Shown here piece after piece: positions 61,412 through 64,000 of a DNA stretch of 64,000 nucleotides (its first letter is position 1; every line of letters starts with the position of its first letter). Both the position numbers and the translations under genes were made by a program. Under the pieces are notes generated by a model. That model was not told the DNA's origin. It did no database searches and saw only the letters and a program-made list of their open reading frames with translations. Source of the stretch: Hetaerina americana (Eukaryota; Arthropoda; Insecta; Odonata; Calopterygidae); NCBI GenBank assembly GCA_022747635.1, contig JAKTNV010000024.1, forward strand, positions 7,469,303-7,533,302, in the 5' to 3' direction.

Positions 61412-62339
61412 CAGGGTTGCACCCAAAAGTGGTAGGACTGATTTTCTCTGGCGTGAACGGAGCGGTGGAGGGGGGTCTGCCTGGCAGGGTAAGGTGGAGG
61501 GGGCTCTTAGCAACAGACTAACACTAACCTCAGTCGCCTGCGGGCTGTCGTTGAGTGAGGACACTGTTTTTAGTGAAGCAAGTTTTTTGTCTGCGTCGAA
61601 AAACAAAATGAATCTGAATTTAGAGCAACGCTATTCCGTGAAGTTTTGTGCGAAACTCGGGAATACGGCAACTGAGACCATCAATATGATCAAGCAGGCT
61701 TATGGGGACACTGCCTTAAGCCGTTCCACAGTATTTGAGTGGCACAAGTTGTTTAAAGAGGGTAGGGAGCTCGTTGAAGACGACCATCTCTCCGGACGGC
61801 CGTCGACGGCAAGAACCGACACGAATGTGGACACAGTGAGGACACTGCTGAACACAGACCGACGCTTTAACAGTGAAGAAATTGCAGACCAGTTCGGTGT
61901 GTCTGCATCCAACGTCCAACGCATTATTTCACAGGATTTGGCCATGCGCAAGGTGTGTGCCAAGATGGTCCCGAAAATTCTGCCATGGCGCGCTCGTCGT
62001 CAGACAACTACTGGCCAAATACGGCGTTGCCACGTTGCCGCGCCCACCCTATTCTCCCGATCTGGCACCAAAGGACTTCTTCTTCTTACCCCTGATGAAA
62101 AGACAGCTCAAGGGATGACGTTTTGACTCGATAAAGGCCGTTTAAGAGGCTTCGACGAGGATCATGAACGGCATCCCCAAAGAAAATTTTCAGCAGGCGT
62201 ACGGGGAATGGGAGCAACGTTATACTAAGTGTGTAGCAGCTCAAGGAGCATACTTTGAAGATTATTAAGTCGATGAAAGTATATCGTCAATAAAATTCTT
62301 GTAAAAAAATCAGTCCTACCACTTTTGGGTGCGACCCTG
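61412..62339 (+). mobile_element. Young, internally deleted mariner element
   Basis: 34-bp inverted termini (CAGGGTTGCACCCAAAAGTG... at 61412; the right copy differs at one base) flanked by TA at 61410-61411 and 62340-62341. Length 928 bp against about 1.3 kb for intact relatives. Near-identical ends and a long clean reading frame suggest recent activity; the deletion makes it non-autonomous. Confidence 0.95.
61608..62266 (+). pseudogene. Mariner transposase lacking the catalytic middle
   Basis: From ATG 61608: MNLNLEQRYSVKFCAKLGN (HTH 1), STVFEWHKLFKEGRELVEDD, GRPSTARTDTNVDTVRTLL, then HTH 2 FNSEEIADQFGVSASNVQRI, VCAKMVPKIL. Here ~300 bp are missing, and in another frame the end follows: LLAKYGVATLPRPPYSPDLA (third Asp), PKDFFFLPLMKRQLKG, and ENFQQAYGEWEQRYTKC with the stop at 62264-62266. 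The first two catalytic Asp boxes are gone; the DNA-binding half is intact and could still bind termini. Confidence 0.9.
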
Positions 62340-62344
62340 TATTA

Positions 62345-62685
62345 CTGGGATTAGCAATTGCCTAACTTTACTAAAGAGCTCTCACAGCTGATGTCAACAA
62401 TCAAAGGATCCTAAAATAAGTTTTTACATCTCTAAATTACAGATACCATATTTCCTGACCAATAAGACAAATAACTTCCTATCTAGTTTATTTTTTCCAT
62501 ACTCATGATTTTCTCTACAGACAGCAGATACTCCTTCCCTGTCGTTTAAGCTTATTTATTTATTTACCAAAGCTCCAAAACCAGCACTATTTTGCCTATA
62601 CATCAAATTATTGACAATGATAACAATAGACACAATTACAAACCCCCAAGCCCTGGGTGGAGTAAAACTCACCCAGGCAAGAACT
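62345..62685. other. Rabaptin 5' intron DNA
   Basis: No exon found; the gene's upstream exons lie beyond position 64000. Confidence 0.4.
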
Positions 62686-62689
62686 TAAG

Positions 62690-63855
62690 TTAATGCTTCT
62701 ACATTCCATTTCCTTAGCCATCTTCCCTGTTTTATCTTTTTGAATCAATGCTACACTTCATAATTCCCAAGTTGTGATCCGAGCCCACATCTGCTCCAGA
62801 GATACTGGGCAAATAGATCATGCAGTTTTTTAACCTGGGCCTAACAATAATGTATTCTAACTGATACTTTCCTGAGTCCCCCAGCATTTTCCATGCATAC
62901 CTACACCTTTTGTGGTGTCTAACCAAGTTTCCATTATGATTAACCAATCTCCGGCAGAACTCAATTGCTTTCTCCCCACAGCTATTCCTCATACCTAAAC
63001 CATAAACCCCCCACGCCAATCCCATTTCTTTCTTCACTTACTGTTGCATTTCAGTCAAATCACAATCAAATTTTCCCAGCAGAAATGCATGCGATTATGT
63101 CCTCCAACTGATTGTATATCCTATCGACTTCTTCCTCCTTATGATTGCTTGATGATATGTATACCTGAACAATGGCCAAGTTCGTCGACAATGTTTTGAC
63201 CTCTACTAGTAATACTCGATCCATTGCTATGTTAACTGTGCTTCTTCCTACCTTTTTATTGGATATTATGGCAACATCTCACTGGCTATCGTCCCCTCTG
63301 CTGTACATGACTATAACAATCACTCCAGTAATCCCTAATATCCTTCCATCTCACCTCATATAGACCTAAAATATCTATATTCCCTCTTTCCATCTCTCGC
63401 TTTATATTATTTAATTTCCTCTCCTCAACATTTCCCTAACATTCCAAATTCTTATCCTAACTAATCTGGTCTTCTTCTGCATCTTCTGCACTGCTGCTGT
63501 TGAAATTACTCTGCAAGGGTATCTTAAGATGACAAACACAAGGACTCATTTTCTCTATACTGTCCATCATTTTATTCTTGTGAATGATAATTGAGGTGGT
63601 GTCCCATGGCCTTCCTCAATGGTGTTTTTAATGTGACACCATACTTCAATGGCCGCCCCACTGCGGTCAGATGTCTTGGCACTCAGGAACAGATTCTGCG
63701 CTGACTACCTTTTGCCTGGCTCCTAACCGTCAACCTACCTGGAATGGATGACCCTACCAGGTACAATTATCATTGCTCCCGCCAGCACAGCTCTAGAAGT
63801 CATCGGAACATGCAATCCCTTCCACCACACCAAGGTTGTAGTCCATGGGAGGGGA
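62690..63855 (-). mobile_element. LINE copy, 5' third with endonuclease
   Basis: Minus strand from 63855: CCTCCCATGGACTACAACCT, a ~350-bp 5'UTR, then endonuclease pieces. The best, 63037-62732, reads GLAWGVYGLGMRNSCGEKA, IEFCRRLVNHNGNLVRHHK, YAWKMLGDSGKYQLEYIIV, SISGADVGSDHNLGIMKC (the S-D-H catalytic motif of EEP nucleases). Upstream fragments show the IYMSSSNHKEEEVDR-like block near 63150. Everything 3' of the endonuclease is missing. Confidence 0.8.
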
Positions 63856-64000
63856 TCGCTAATATATGTACAACTAAATGATAACAAAACTACTTAGTTA
63901 AACCATGGGAACTTTGAAAGCCACATTATGCAACATTACACAAAGGACAATGAACTTCGCCACAAATTTATTGTACACCCTTTTCTTTATTTATCCATAC
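63856..64000. other. Right edge, intron-like DNA
   Basis: Nothing recognised; presumably still the Rabaptin intron upstream of exon 61069-60857. Confidence 0.35.

Noticed and set aside
61494..61607. N-terminal extension of the mariner transposase
   Set aside because: The extra 38 codons start at a non-ATG codon and lie in the transposon's untranslated leader; the ATG at 61608 matches the family start.

Overview
This is animal, almost certainly arthropod (insect-like), nuclear DNA. It is AT-rich, with introns bounded by GT-AG, long intergenic stretches, very long (TA)n microsatellites and many decayed transposons (mariner, non-LTR retrotransposons, tRNA-derived SINEs, Penelope-like/hammerhead fragments). 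The order of the host cannot be fixed from sequence alone. No bacterial, viral or organellar gene block, operon or CRISPR array was seen.

Layout. 1-13 kb is a graveyard of mariner copies (517-1600, 7595-8876) and fragments of one non-LTR retrotransposon family (about 2.8, 4.3-6.2 and 11.3 kb), with a few orphan coding-like stretches. 13-33 kb is mostly single-copy-looking AT-rich intergenic DNA with SINE pieces (20.74-21.0 kb, 29.2 kb), a small LINE relic (28.9 kb) and a complex 30.2-31.2 kb cluster holding a hammerhead-ribozyme motif, a tRNA-like SINE head, a 96-bp direct repeat, a perfect 89-bp inverted repeat and (TA)n.

33.2-37.3 kb (+) holds a complete four-exon gene for a CHCHD2/CHCHD10-type twin CX9C mitochondrial protein. 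It is convergent with the second real gene: 44.05-61.07 kb (-) carries the last seven exons of a Rabaptin-5-like Rab effector ending in an eight-cysteine FYVE-type zinc finger. Its 5' part lies beyond the right edge. All seven exons join in phase (1128 nt, 375 residues plus stop). A nearly complete non-LTR retrotransposon (38.37-41.4 kb, -) separates the two genes, and the Rabaptin introns are packed with LINEs, three mariner-type elements, inverted SINEs and a roughly 0.85-kb foldback.

The two host genes are functionally unrelated (mitochondrial intermembrane-space protein; endosome fusion effector). The most unusual material is structural: a mariner derivative made of two inverted 3' ends that sits, with a clean TA duplication, inside a LINE reverse transcriptase; repeated foldback arrangements; and hammerhead-like motifs recurring in or beside the foldbacks. 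Coordinates of decayed repeats are approximate; exon boundaries of the two genes are base-exact as read from splice consensus and phase.
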